In this document: positions 20,150 to 28,753 of the stretch, piece by piece
Layout: every line of letters starts with the position of its first letter
How positions within the stretch are numbered: the stretch's first letter is position 1
Notes under the pieces: generated by a model
The model's database searches: none
What the model saw: only the letters and a program-made list of their open reading frames with translations
Told to the model about the DNA's origin: nothing
Assembly: GCF_014203125.1 (NCBI RefSeq)
Contig: NZ_JACHIH010000009.1
Span: 62,001 to 126,000 of the forward strand
Direction of reading: 5' to 3'
DNA length: 64,000 bases
From: Rhodopseudomonas rhenobacensis
GTDB taxonomy: Bacteria; Pseudomonadota; Alphaproteobacteria; Rhizobiales; Xanthobacteraceae
Program-made: the position numbers and the translations under genes

Positions 20150-20932
20150 TTAGTCGTCGTAGCCGTAATAGCTGCGCGGGGCGTAATACGGCCGCGGCGC
20201 GTAGGCTTGCGGCGCATAGGTCCGGGCGCTGCCATAATACTGCACCTGCGGCTGCGGCGCGGCCTGGGCGTCCTCGTAGCGGCGATAGCCGCGCGGCGCC
20301 GGATAGCGCGCCTGGTCCGAACTGCCGTCGGCCGGGTAGATGTAGCCGTCATCGGTGACCTGCGGGGCGATCCGCCGCGGCGCCGGCTGCGCCGCAAGAT
20401 CGACCGGCGCGCCGGCGGCGGCGTCGTAATCCGCCGCAGCGGGCGCGCGCCGCGCCACCGCGGTGTTGGATTTCGGCTTCGGATTGCGCGCCAGCGCCAC
20501 CTGCGCCGAGCCGCTCAGGCTGACGGTGGTGTTGAGCACGCCTTCGCTCTGCACCAGCGCGTAGAGCGTCGAGGCATTGGCGCGCGACAGCCGGACGCAG
20601 CCGTGCGACGCCGGGCTGCCGAGCCGGCTGACCGAATCGGTGCCGTGAATGGCGTGGCCGACCTTGGTGAAGAAGATCGAGTGCGGCATCGGCGCGTCGT
20701 CGAATTCCTTGGAGTAGTGATCCTCCTCCATGCGGAAGGCGCGGAAGCTGCCGTTCGGGGTTTCGTGCGACGGATTGCCGGTCGACACCGGCCAGCGATA
20801 ACGCTCGACGCCGTCCACCGCGACGGTCATCTGCTGCGCATCCTTGTCGACGGTGATCGCGACTTTGGCCTGCGCGAGGTCGCCGCCGACCAGAAACATC
20901 AGGGCGGATAACGCAACGAGATACAAACGCAT
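20150..20932 (-). CDS. L,D-transpeptidase (YkuD domain), exported
   Basis: 260 residues. A signal peptide (LYLVALSALMFLVGGDLAQA) precedes a YkuD domain with the catalytic block GSPASHGCVRLS: His and Cys of the SHGCVR motif are both present. Such enzymes make 3-3 peptidoglycan crosslinks or attach proteins to the wall in the periplasm. The last 90 or so residues are disordered and rich in Tyr, Pro and Ala (YYAPRSYYGYDD at the end), which is not part of the catalytic domain. The start ATG 20932 is the only one that yields a signal peptide. It converges with the preceding gene, 40 bases apart. Confidence 0.88.
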   Translation of the reverse strand: MRLYLVALSALMFLVGGDLAQAKVAITVDKDAQQMTVAVDGVERYRWPVSTGNPSHETPNGSFRAFRMEEDHYSKEFDDAPMPHSIFFTKVGHAIHGTDSVSRLGSPASHGCVRLSRANASTLYALVQSEGVLNTTVSLSGSAQVALARNPKPKSNTAVARRAPAAADYDAAAGAPVDLAAQPAPRRIAPQVTDDGYIYPADGSSDQARYPAPRGYRRYEDAQAAPQPQVQYYGSARTYAPQAYAPRPYYAPRSYYGYDD

Positions 20933-21110
20933 GTGAAGTGAGGCCTCCTGGCCTTGATCCGACGTGCACCCTCCGTCCCCGTGTCTATATGCGCATCGGT
21001 CGCAAAAGTTTCCAGGGGCCGCTCGGCGCAGCGTTAATGCGCCGTGATGGCGACAGCGTGACCGCGACGCCCACCGCCGCAACGCTGACCGACGAAAGCC
21101 GCAGGGCTGT

Positions 21111-21135
21111 GGAACTTTCGTTCCGGAGCGCCGTT
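21111..21135 (+). promoter_or_regulatory. EcfG-type general stress promoter
   Basis: GGAAC 21111-21115, 16 bases, CGTT 21132-21135: an exact match to the alphaproteobacterial sigma-EcfG consensus GGAAC-N16/17-CGTT. It lies 57 bases upstream of the glycine-zipper protein start, on the same strand. Confidence 0.6.
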
Positions 21136-21191
21136 ACCATCGGCGCGTTCCGAACGCTGGGACAGGGACGGCAGCCAGAGGGATTCCAATC

Positions 21192-21533
21192 ATGAACAAA
21201 AAGATTTCAACGCTCGCGCTTCGCGCCGAACGGTCACCTGCGAAGCTGTTGTTGGCGACTGCGGCGCTCGCGCTGGCGCTGCTGGCCATTCCGCACACCA
21301 GTAACGCCCAGGGCATCATCGGCGGCGCCGAGCGCGGCTCCCGCGAGGGCAATCGCGCGGCCGGTCCGGTCGGCGGCGTGGTCGGCGGCGCGATCGGCGC
21401 CGGTGTCGGCGGCGTGGTCGGTGGCGTCAACGGCGTGCTCGGCGTGCCGGATCGCGGCTATCGTCGCGGCCATCGCGGGCCGCGCTGCCGCGGTTACTAT
21501 ACGCGGAGCGGCAACTATCGCTGCTACCGCTAA
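21192..21533 (+). CDS. Secreted glycine-zipper protein, 113 residues
   Basis: A Sec signal peptide (LLLATAALALALLAIPHTSNAQ) precedes a Gly-rich region with GxxxG repeats (GPVGGVVGGAIGAGVGGVVGG), which often inserts in or packs against membranes. The tail RGPRCRGYYTRSGNYRCYR is basic and aromatic with two cysteines. No enzymatic motif is seen. An EcfG-type promoter lies upstream and a strong terminator downstream, so it is a one-gene unit likely induced in the general stress response. The precise function is unknown. Confidence 0.8.
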   Translation: MNKKISTLALRAERSPAKLLLATAALALALLAIPHTSNAQGIIGGAERGSREGNRAAGPVGGVVGGAIGAGVGGVVGGVNGVLGVPDRGYRRGHRGPRCRGYYTRSGNYRCYR

Positions 21534-21552
21534 AATTCAGCTTTGAAAAAAG

Positions 21553-21582
21553 AAAAGCGCGGCCGATCGGGCCGCGCTTTTT
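21553..21582. terminator. Bidirectional intrinsic terminator
   Basis: GCGCGGCC 21557-21564, loop GATCG, GGCCGCGC 21570-21577, then TTTTT; AAAA lies on the left side. The T tract on both strands suits ending both the plus-strand glycine-zipper gene and the minus-strand ABC exporter. Confidence 0.88.
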
Positions 21583-21613
21583 CGTGTCCGCGGTTTGCCG
21601 GGCCGCCGCCCGG

Positions 21614-22375
21614 TTAGTTCTTCAGCCGATAGCCGGTCTTGAAGATCCACCACACCGTCGCCATGCAGATCGCGAGAAAGCCCAGCGTGATGCCGAGGCT
21701 GGCGCCCAGGCTGACGTCGGAGATCTCATAGAAGCTCCAGCGGAAGCCGCTGATCAGATACACCACCGGATTGAACAGCGCGACGGTCTGCCAGGCTTCC
21801 GGCAGCATGTTGATCGAGTAGAAGCTGCCGCCGAGGAAGGTCAAAGGCGCGATCACCAACAGCGGGATCACCTGCAGCTGCTCGAAATTGCCGGCCCACA
21901 CCCCGATGATGAAGCCGAACAGGCTGAAGGTCACCGCGGTCAGCACCAGGAAGGTGAGCATCCAGAACGGATGCATGACGTGCAGCGGCACGAACAGCCA
22001 GGCGGTGGCCAGGATGATCAGCCCGAGGATGATCGATTTGCTGGCGGCAGCGCCGACGTAACCCAGCACGGCCTCGAAGAACGACACCGGCGCCGACAAC
22101 AGTTCGTAGATGGTGCCGGAGAATTTCGGAAAGTAGATGCCGAACGAGGCGTTGGACACGCTCTGGGTCAGGATCGACAGCATGATCAGCCCCGGCACGA
22201 TGAACGTGCCGTAGCTGACGCCCTCGATTTGGGTGATGCGCGAGCCGATCGCGGCGCCGAACACCACGAAATACAGCGAGGTCGACAGCACCGGCGACAC
22301 CACGCTTTGCAATAGCGTGCGCCAGGTCCGCGCCATTTCGAACAGATAGATCGCACGTACTGCCCGGTGGTTCAT
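21614..22375 (-). CDS. ABC-2 type exporter permease, YadH-like
   Basis: 253 residues with six hydrophobic segments, e.g. [19 protein letters not shown] and [14 protein letters not shown]. These features and the later [17 protein letters not shown] segment are typical of the ABC-2/YadH/NodJ permease family. It pairs with the ATPase encoded just upstream on the same strand: only two bases lie between the ATPase stop and this ATG. The length and partner match E. coli YadGH. The substrate (lipid, polysaccharide or drug) cannot be told. Confidence 0.86.
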   Translation of the reverse strand: MNHRAVRAIYLFEMARTWRTLLQSVVSPVLSTSLYFVVFGAAIGSRITQIEGVSYGTFIVPGLIMLSILTQSVSNASFGIYFPKFSGTIYELLSAPVSFFEAVLGYVGAAASKSIILGLIILATAWLFVPLHVMHPFWMLTFLVLTAVTFSLFGFIIGVWAGNFEQLQVIPLLVIAPLTFLGGSFYSINMLPEAWQTVALFNPVVYLISGFRWSFYEISDVSLGASLGITLGFLAICMATVWWIFKTGYRLKN

Positions 22376-22377
22376 GA

Positions 22378-23298
<921 letters not shown>

Positions 23299-23492
23299 CA
23301 AGCTCTTCGGGTCTGACAGGGCGAGGATCGGCGCAAGCAATAGGCCGAGGCGGCGCGGCGCGGGAGGGCGCGGGGGACGGCTCAAATAGGAACTGCGCCA
23401 GCGGTTTGCAATCCGCTGCCGATGATCATAGCCGAGCGGTGCATTTTCAATGACTTAGCGATGGCCGCGCGCTGCGTTTCGGCGTTTTCCGT

Positions 23493-23517
23493 GGAACCAG
23501 TGCGCTGCAACGACGTT
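23493..23517 (+). promoter_or_regulatory. EcfG-type promoter abutting start codon
   Basis: GGAAC 23493-23497, 16 bases, CGTT 23514-23517, again an exact consensus match. The ATG at 23525 is only 8 bases after the -10 element, so the transcript would start at or beside the ATG, giving a leaderless message. Confidence 0.5.
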
Positions 23518-23524
23518 GCCACGC

Positions 23525-24019
23525 ATGGTTGAATCACTGCCGTCCGAGCCCGCCGAGAGCACCCGCCGCGGCGCCGCCGACCCGACCAAACGCCTGCTCG
23601 TGGTGGCGCTGGCCGCGCTGTTGATCGTCGGCGGCGCGGTGGCGTGGCGGGTCACCGGCAATCCGGCGGCATCGCCGACCGTCGCCAAGCTGGCGCCGCC
23701 GCCGAAGAACCCCCAGCTCGACGCGCTGATCGAGACCACCAGGGCGCTGCAGGATTCGCAACAGCAGGCGATCGATCAGTTGCAGGAGGTGCAAGATCTG
23801 CTGCGCGCGCAACAGGCCGAGACGAAGAAGGCCTCCGATCGTGTTGCGGGGTTGAGCGCCAGACTCGATACGCTGCAGCAATCATTCGCCAGCATCGCCC
23901 CGCCGGTGACCGAGGAGGCCGTGCCGGACAAGGCGGAGCCGGCGCCCCGCGCGCAAACCAGCAAGGCGAAGAGCGGCCGCTCGGCGCGCACCAAGCGGCA
24001 GCGTAACGCCCGCCGCTAG
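23525..24019 (+). CDS. Single-pass membrane protein with coiled coil
   Basis: 164 residues, not recognised as a named family. A short cytoplasmic head is followed by one membrane segment (LLVVALAALLIVGGAVAW, about residues 24-41). A Gln-rich amphipathic region (LQDSQQQAIDQLQEVQDLLRA) follows and probably forms a coiled coil. The tail is very basic (SGRSARTKRQRNARR). The start ATG 23525 follows an EcfG-type promoter at once, and no further Met occurs downstream. This suggests a stress-induced envelope or DNA-binding protein; function unknown. Confidence 0.6.
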   Translation: MVESLPSEPAESTRRGAADPTKRLLVVALAALLIVGGAVAWRVTGNPAASPTVAKLAPPPKNPQLDALIETTRALQDSQQQAIDQLQEVQDLLRAQQAETKKASDRVAGLSARLDTLQQSFASIAPPVTEEAVPDKAEPAPRAQTSKAKSGRSARTKRQRNARR

Positions 24020-24021
24020 CG

Positions 24022-24195
24022 CTGTTCGAGTTGGAATGAGGCGCATCAAGATTCCCAGGCTGTCATTCCGGGGCGCGAGCAGCTTTAGCTGCCAGTGAGC
24101 CCGGGATCCATAATCACCGCAGGGAGTATGGATTCCGGACTTGCTCGTTCTTGCGAACTCGCAATCCGGAATGACGGCTGTATTTGGGTTGGACG
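24022..24195. repeat. Interspersed repeat, family C (copy 1)
   Basis: About 170 bases with inner ends GTCATTCCGGGGCGCGAGC and CTCGCAATCCGGAATGACGG and a core GGATTCCGGACTTGCTCGTTC. Copies lie at 30195-30373 and 60719-60934. This copy abuts the stop of the hicB-like gene at 24197. Confidence 0.8.
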
Positions 24196-24196
24196 A

Positions 24197-24475
24197 TCAG
24201 TCCGCGACCGGCCACTCGATCTCGACCAGGGTGGCGCCTTCGGCCAGTGCGAGGAAAGCCGGATCGTCCTGCAGCTCGTCGAAGCTGCGCGGCGGCTTCA
24301 GCCCGGTCGAGCCGTCCGGATTGGTCCACTCCTCGCCGGCCTCTTCCAGCGCTGCGACGGCTTCCTCGACGGCCTCGTCATAATCGTCGCCGGCGGTGAC
24401 CAGCCCCGGCACGTCGGGAAACGACACGGTGAAATGCCCCGCGTGGTCGCGGATCACGGCGATGTAGAGCGGCAT
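24197..24475 (-). CDS. Second HicB-like antitoxin
   Basis: 92 residues. The N-terminal fold reads like HicB: LYIAVIRDHAGHFTVSFPDVPGLVTAGDDYDEAVEEAVAALE, with the family segment FPDVPG. The C-terminal part (LKPPRSFDELQDDPAFLALAEG) has no clear ribbon-helix-helix motif. It follows hicB by 32 bases with no hicA of its own. The two HicB proteins share a general pattern but are clearly different in sequence, so this is an old duplication or an independent capture. It may regulate the same operon or control a distant toxin. Confidence 0.72.
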   Translation of the reverse strand: MPLYIAVIRDHAGHFTVSFPDVPGLVTAGDDYDEAVEEAVAALEEAGEEWTNPDGSTGLKPPRSFDELQDDPAFLALAEGATLVEIEWPVAD

Positions 24476-24507
24476 GGGAGATTTCCTGTTACGCGGGAAG
24501 CGCCCGC

Positions 24508-24798
24508 TTACTCCGCCGCATCGGCGCGATCACGCAACTGAATGACGGCGAACATGTAGTTGGCGAGATCGGGGGCGACCTCCGGATCGGCCTTCAATTC
24601 CCTCAGCGAGCGCGCCTTGGGCAGCGGCTTACCGTCTTGTTCAAAGTCCTCAAGGTAGAGCTCCATCGCCTCCGGCGCATTGCGCAGCGCGTCGTCGAGG
24701 TCGTCGCCGGCGGAGAAACAGCCCGGCAGATCCGGAAACCAGACGCCGACGGCAAAGTCCGGCCCGGCGTCCTCGATGATGGCGATGTAATGGGTCAT
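24508..24798 (-). CDS. hicB: HicB-type antitoxin
   Basis: 96 residues; neutralises HicA and usually represses its own operon. The partly degraded RNase H-like fold is visible in HYIAIIEDAGPDFAVGVWFPDLPGCFSAGDDLDDALRNA, with the family hallmark FPDLPGC. I chose ATG 24798 (MTHYIAII); an in-frame start at 24810 would overlap the hicA stop. It lies 8 bases after hicA on the same strand, the usual toxin-first order for this family. Confidence 0.85.
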   Translation of the reverse strand: MTHYIAIIEDAGPDFAVGVWFPDLPGCFSAGDDLDDALRNAPEAMELYLEDFEQDGKPLPKARSLRELKADPEVAPDLANYMFAVIQLRDRADAAE

Positions 24799-24806
24799 GG
24801 CGAACC

Positions 24807-25001
24807 TCAATCGGGCTTCCAGCCTGCGCCCTTATAAATGGCACGAACCAGGCCTTTTCCCAAGTCCTTCTTGGGATGCGGGACGGTAACGATGTCTTTG
24901 CTCTTCGGATGCTTGAAGACGTGATGCGAGCCGGTCACACGGACCAGCATCCAACCTTCCTGTCCAAGACGGCGAATAATTTCGCGGCTGTTCGTTAGCA
25001 T
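24807..25001 (-). CDS. hicA: HicA-type mRNA interferase toxin
   Basis: 64 residues, typical for HicA, a double-stranded-RNA-binding-domain-like toxin that cleaves mRNA. The conserved catalytic His lies in VTGSHHVFKHP, preceded by EIIRRLGQEGWMLVR and followed by VTVPHPKKDLGKGLVRAIYKGAG. These match the family layout throughout. It begins an operon hicA-hicB-hicB'. The toxin is intact, so the pair is probably active. Confidence 0.88.
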   Translation of the reverse strand: MLTNSREIIRRLGQEGWMLVRVTGSHHVFKHPKSKDIVTVPHPKKDLGKGLVRAIYKGAGWKPD

Positions 25002-25069
25002 TCGGCTGGCCCCCGTCGAACCATATGACGGAAGATTGCCAGGGGCCAGCGGCGTTAAGTGAGCGAGGA

Positions 25070-27697
25070 CTACACCCGCTCCACGAAACTATCGACCACC
25101 TTCTTTTCGCCGGCCTTGTCGAAGGCGATGGTGAGTTTGTTACCGTCGACGCGGACCACGTCGCCATAGCCGAATTTCTGGTGAAACACCCGGTCCTGCA
25201 GCGCGAAGTCCGAATTGGCGCCGGTGGATTTCGCTACCAGTTCGCCCTCGATGGTCAGCGGCGCGCGCTTCTTGGCGAAACTGTCGGACTCGTTCCGCGA
25301 TGACGAGAACGGCGATTGCTCTTCGCTGAAGCCGCCATTGTTGCCGCCGCCGCCGCGATTGTTGCGCGCGCGCTCCGCCTGGGCGCGCTGCCAGCCCGGC
25401 GTGGTGTAGCTGGAGCCGAACGATTCCATATTGTCGAAGCGCGACGAGCCGTAGCCGCCGGCGCCGCCCCAGCCGGAGCCGCCCTTGGATTCGGTGATCT
25501 CGACATGGTCGGCCGGCAGTTCATCGAGAAAGCGCGACGGCAGCGTCGTATTCCAGGTGCCGTGAATCCGCCGGTTGGAGGCGAAGTACAACTTTGCGCG
25601 CTTGCGGGCGCGGGTGATGCCGACATGGGCGAGGCGGCGCTCTTCCTCGAGCCCGGCGCGGCCCTGTTCGTCGAGCGCGCGCTGATGCGGAAACAGCCCT
25701 TCCTCCCAGCCCGGCAGGAACACGTTGTCGAATTCCAGGCCCTTGGCGGAATGCAGCGTCATCACGCTCACCGCGTCCTCGTCGGCGCCGCCCTCGCGGT
25801 CCATCACCAGCGAGATGTGTTCGAGAAAGCCCTGCAGGTTCTCGAACTCTTCCATCGAGCGGACTAATTCCTTCAAGTTCTCGAGCCGGCCGGCGGCGTC
25901 GGCGGAGCGGTCCTTCTGCCACATCTCGGTGTAGCCGCTCTCGTCGAGCACGATCTCGGCCAACTCGGTATGCGTCTTCACGTCGCGCTGCATCCGCCAG
26001 CGGTCGAACGAGGTCATCAGGTCGCGCAGGCTGCCGCGCGCTTTCGGCTTCAACTCGTCGCTGTCGACGATAGCGCGCGCCGCCTCGGTCAGCGGGATCT
26101 TTCGCTTGCGGGCGTGGTCGTGCAAGAGCTGCACGGTGGCGTCGCCGAGGCCGCGTTTCGGCACGTTGACGATGCGCTCGAAGGCGAGGTCATCGGCCGG
26201 CGAATTGATCACCCGCAAGTAAGCGAGCGCGTCGCGGATTTCGGCGCGCTCGTAGAACCGCGGGCCGCCGATCACCCGGTAGGGCAGGCCGAGCGTAACG
26301 AAACGGTCTTCGAATTCGCGCATCTGAAACGAGGCGCGCACCAGGATCGCGATGTCGTTGAGCTTGTGGCCGTCGCGCTGCAGCTGCTCGATCTCTTCGC
26401 CGATCGCGCGGGCTTCCTCTTCGGAATCCCACGAGCCGGTGACGGTGACTTTCTCGCCGTCGACGTCCTCGGTGCGCAGCGTCTTGCCGAGCCGGCCTTC
26501 ATTGTGCGCGATCAGATGCGAGGCGGCGGCGAGGATGTGGCCGGTGGAGCGATAATTGCGCTCCAGCCGGATGATTTTCGCGCCGGGGAAGTCGTGGTCG
26601 AAGCGCAAAATGTTGTCGACCTCGGCGCCGCGCCAGCCATAGATCGACTGATCGTCGTCGCCGACGCAGCAGATGTTTTTCGGCGGCGGAGAGGTGGGCA
26701 CGGCCTGCTCCCTCTCCCCGCTTGCGGGGAGAGGGGTGGGGTGAGGGGGCGTCTCCGGCTCCTGAGAGTCCGCGATCTGCTGGGGCGCCCCCTCACCCGG
26801 ATTACTGCGCAATCCGACCCCCGGGTCGTAGCCCGGGGGCAGGCTCTCTCCCCGCAAGCGGGGAGAGGTGGAAGACGGCGCCTGCGCCAGCAGCCGCAGC
26901 CAGAGATATTGCGCGACGTTGGTGTCTTGGTATTCGTCGACCAGAATGTACTTGAAGCGCTGCTGATACTGCCGCAGCACGTCGGGATGCTCGCGGAACA
27001 GCCGGATGTCCTCCAGCAACAGATCGCCGAAATCCGCGGCGTTCAGAACCTTCAGCCGCTCCTGATAGGCGGCGTAGAGCTTGCCGCCGCGGCCGTTTCC
27101 GAACATCGCGGCTTCGCCCGCCGGCACCTGCGACGGCGTCAGCCCGCGATTCTTCCAGCCGTCGATCAAGCCGGCCAGCATCCGCGCCGGCCAGCGCTTG
27201 TCGTCGATATTGTCGGCCGCCAGCAGCTGCTTCAACAGCCGGATCTGATCGTCGGTGTCGAGCACGGTGAAGTTCGATGTCAGCTGCACCAATTCGGCGT
27301 GATAGCGCAGGATGCGGCCGCCGATCGAATGGAAGGTGCCGAGCCACGGCATGCCTTCGACCGCCTGGCCGAGCATCTGGCCGAGCCGCAGCTTCATCTC
27401 GCGCGCGGCCTTGTTGGTGAAGGTCACCGACAGGATTTCGGCGGGGCGGGCGCGGCCGGTGGAGAGGATATGCGCGATCCGCGAGGTCAGCACGCGGGTC
27501 TTGCCGGTGCCGGCGCCGGCCAGCACCAGCACCGGGCCGTCCAGCGTCTGCACCGCGTCGCTCTGCTCGGGATTGAGGCCGGAGAGATACGCCGGCATCG
27601 CCTGGGCGCGGGCGCGCGCGGCAATGCCGCCCGCGGCGGGCTGATAGCCGGGCAGGTCGTTGGGCAGCTTGGTCGGGTCGGTCATGCGAATCGTCAT
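25070..27697 (-). CDS. uvrD: ATP-dependent DNA helicase UvrD/PcrA
   Basis: 875 residues; superfamily 1A helicase for mismatch and nucleotide-excision repair. Q motif GLNPEQSDAV; Walker A GAGTGKTRVL; Walker B VDEYQDT; motif III GDDDQSIYGWRG; motif IV RLERNYRST; motif V VMTLHSAKGLEFDNVFLPG; motif VI HVGITRARKR. The end FGYGDVVRVDGNKLTIAFDKAGEKKV is the Tudor-like domain that contacts RNA polymerase. Residues about 273-339, between motifs II and III, are encoded by a palindromic repeat and are absent from normal UvrD. The start is ATG 27697; ATG 27685 (MTDPTKLP) is equally plausible. Confidence 0.95.
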   Translation of the reverse strand: MTIRMTDPTKLPNDLPGYQPAAGGIAARARAQAMPAYLSGLNPEQSDAVQTLDGPVLVLAGAGTGKTRVLTSRIAHILSTGRARPAEILSVTFTNKAAREMKLRLGQMLGQAVEGMPWLGTFHSIGGRILRYHAELVQLTSNFTVLDTDDQIRLLKQLLAADNIDDKRWPARMLAGLIDGWKNRGLTPSQVPAGEAAMFGNGRGGKLYAAYQERLKVLNAADFGDLLLEDIRLFREHPDVLRQYQQRFKYILVDEYQDTNVAQYLWLRLLAQAPSSTSPRLRGESLPPGYDPGVGLRSNPGEGAPQQIADSQEPETPPHPTPLPASGEREQAVPTSPPPKNICCVGDDDQSIYGWRGAEVDNILRFDHDFPGAKIIRLERNYRSTGHILAAASHLIAHNEGRLGKTLRTEDVDGEKVTVTGSWDSEEEARAIGEEIEQLQRDGHKLNDIAILVRASFQMREFEDRFVTLGLPYRVIGGPRFYERAEIRDALAYLRVINSPADDLAFERIVNVPKRGLGDATVQLLHDHARKRKIPLTEAARAIVDSDELKPKARGSLRDLMTSFDRWRMQRDVKTHTELAEIVLDESGYTEMWQKDRSADAAGRLENLKELVRSMEEFENLQGFLEHISLVMDREGGADEDAVSVMTLHSAKGLEFDNVFLPGWEEGLFPHQRALDEQGRAGLEEERRLAHVGITRARKRAKLYFASNRRIHGTWNTTLPSRFLDELPADHVEITESKGGSGWGGAGGYGSSRFDNMESFGSSYTTPGWQRAQAERARNNRGGGGNNGGFSEEQSPFSSSRNESDSFAKKRAPLTIEGELVAKSTGANSDFALQDRVFHQKFGYGDVVRVDGNKLTIAFDKAGEKKVVDSFVERV
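26707..26868. repeat. Family A palindromic repeat inside uvrD coding sequence
   Basis: CCCTCTCCCCGCTTGCGGGG (about 26710-26729) and CTCTCCCCGCAAGCGGGGAG (26846-26865) flank inner arms GGTGAGGGGGCG and GCGCCCCCTCACC. Layout and sequence match the intergenic copies at 8811 and 52893. In the uvrD frame it is open throughout and encodes a Pro/Gly/Ser-rich loop between helicase motifs II and III. Confidence 0.9.
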
Positions 27698-27867
27698 CCC
27701 ACCCACGATGGCACCATGGGCCAGCAAAGAGGAGCCTCCAAAGCAGGATTATCCGCCATATAAGCCCTGTGCGCGCAGGTTGACAGAGTTGTCTTGCGAC
27801 CCCTGCTGCGCGCCCGCCCGCAACGCCCGGAAACCCTCGCTTTTCCGTGATTTTGGCGGCTCCGCGG

Positions 27868-27889
27868 CGCCGGAACTTTTGTTCCGGCG
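27868..27889. promoter_or_regulatory. Perfect inverted repeat between uvrD and DUF1328 gene
   Basis: CGCCGGAAC, TTTT, GTTCCGGCG: 9-bp arms without mismatch, in the 269-base divergent region. It could be an operator. It includes GGAACTTTTGTTCCGG, close to GGAACTTTCGTTCCGG of the EcfG promoter at 21111, but at 16 bases the -10 position reads GATT not CGTT. The role is undecided. Confidence 0.4.
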
Positions 27890-27966
27890 ACGGATTGTTT
27901 CGCCAGAACGCGCGACGGCAAGGCTGACGCGCTCAGTCGAAACGGACAGTGAAAACGGAGAGTGTC

Positions 27967-28140
27967 ATGCTGGGTTGGGTCGTTACGTTCCTCATCGTTG
28001 CGTTGGTGACCGGCGTTCTCGGCTTCGGCGGCATCGCCGGCGCCTCGATCGAAATCGCCAAAATCATCTTCTTCATCGCCGTGGTGCTGTTCCTGGTGTC
28101 GGCCGTGGTCGGCCTGGCGCGCGGCCGCACGAGGGTCTAG
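27967..28140 (+). CDS. DUF1328 small membrane protein
   Basis: 57 residues with two membrane segments: LGWVVTFLIVALVTGVLGFGGIAG and IAKIIFFIAVVLFLVSAVVGL. This is the layout of the DUF1328/YtjA family, common in Proteobacteria and often stress-induced; its function is unknown. I chose ATG 27967 with GGAG 7 bases upstream; an in-frame GTG at 27949 is possible. Its stop (28138-28140) abuts the stop of the convergent thioesterase gene with no base between. Confidence 0.85.
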   Translation: MLGWVVTFLIVALVTGVLGFGGIAGASIEIAKIIFFIAVVLFLVSAVVGLARGRTRV

Positions 28141-28659
28141 CTAACCGCGCTTCGAAGGCATCGCCACGCTGCGGCCGATGCCTTCGGGGCGCGTGACGCC
28201 GCGATGCGCGTCCGCCACCGCCGCAATGCGGGCGCGAATATCAGGCGGAAACGGCGCGGTCTTCCGCGTGCTCATGTCGACATGCAGCGTCATGTTTTCC
28301 GAGGTGGCGGAGAGCCAGCCGTCGGTCGCGTGGCGCAGTTCCTCGAAGGTGTGCAAACGTTTGTCGTCGGCTTCCACCAGCAGGATCGTCACCTGCGCGG
28401 GGTCGCCGAGGTGCAACTCGCGCAGATAGCGCACATGGCATTCCGCCGTGAAGGTGGAGCCGCCGCGCCGCTTCACGTAGTCCGCGCCGATGCCGAGATG
28501 CAGCCACAGCTCGTCGATCGCGCGGTCGAACAGCACGTTGTAATAGGCCATGTTGAGATGGCCGTTGTAGTCGATCCAGTCCGGTTCGATCGGCATCACC
28601 TGTGAGACGAACGGAACCGGCAGCAGATTGAGATCGTCGGCGGCTTGCAGCGTCGGCAT
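28141..28659 (-). CDS. Thioesterase family protein (hotdog fold)
   Basis: 172 residues. The segment PIEPDWIDYNGHLNMAYYNVLFDRAIDELW is characteristic of 4-hydroxybenzoyl-CoA-type hotdog thioesterases: the DYNGHLN loop carries the catalytic Asp, with the Asn and His beside it. A second conserved block is VRYLRELHLGDPAQVTI. It resembles the thioesterases found with carnitine or betaine catabolism genes, but none is adjacent here. The acyl-CoA substrate is unknown. ATG 28659 is preceded by AAGGAGA. It is divergent from the FAD oxidase with a 94-base gap. Confidence 0.8.
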   Translation of the reverse strand: MPTLQAADDLNLLPVPFVSQVMPIEPDWIDYNGHLNMAYYNVLFDRAIDELWLHLGIGADYVKRRGGSTFTAECHVRYLRELHLGDPAQVTILLVEADDKRLHTFEELRHATDGWLSATSENMTLHVDMSTRKTAPFPPDIRARIAAVADAHRGVTRPEGIGRSVAMPSKRG

Positions 28660-28753
28660 TGGCTCTCCTTGTGCGGCGCATTCGCCGATTCTTCCCATTG
28701 ACCCCTTCGGCGGCTTTTGACACTTTCGCGGCCCTGCCTTGAGGAGTCGTGAC

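Noticed and set aside
24022-24195. Mobile element remnant with transposase
   Set aside because: No coding sequence or target duplication is visible; it is a short non-coding repeat with other copies in the window.
25970-27763. 597-codon open frame antisense to uvrD
   Set aside because: Shadow frame; all helicase motifs lie on the other strand.
27868-27889. LexA box for uvrD
   Set aside because: Alphaproteobacterial LexA sites are GAAC-N7-GAAC direct repeats or GTTC-N7-GTTC; this has a 4-base spacer and inverted arms.
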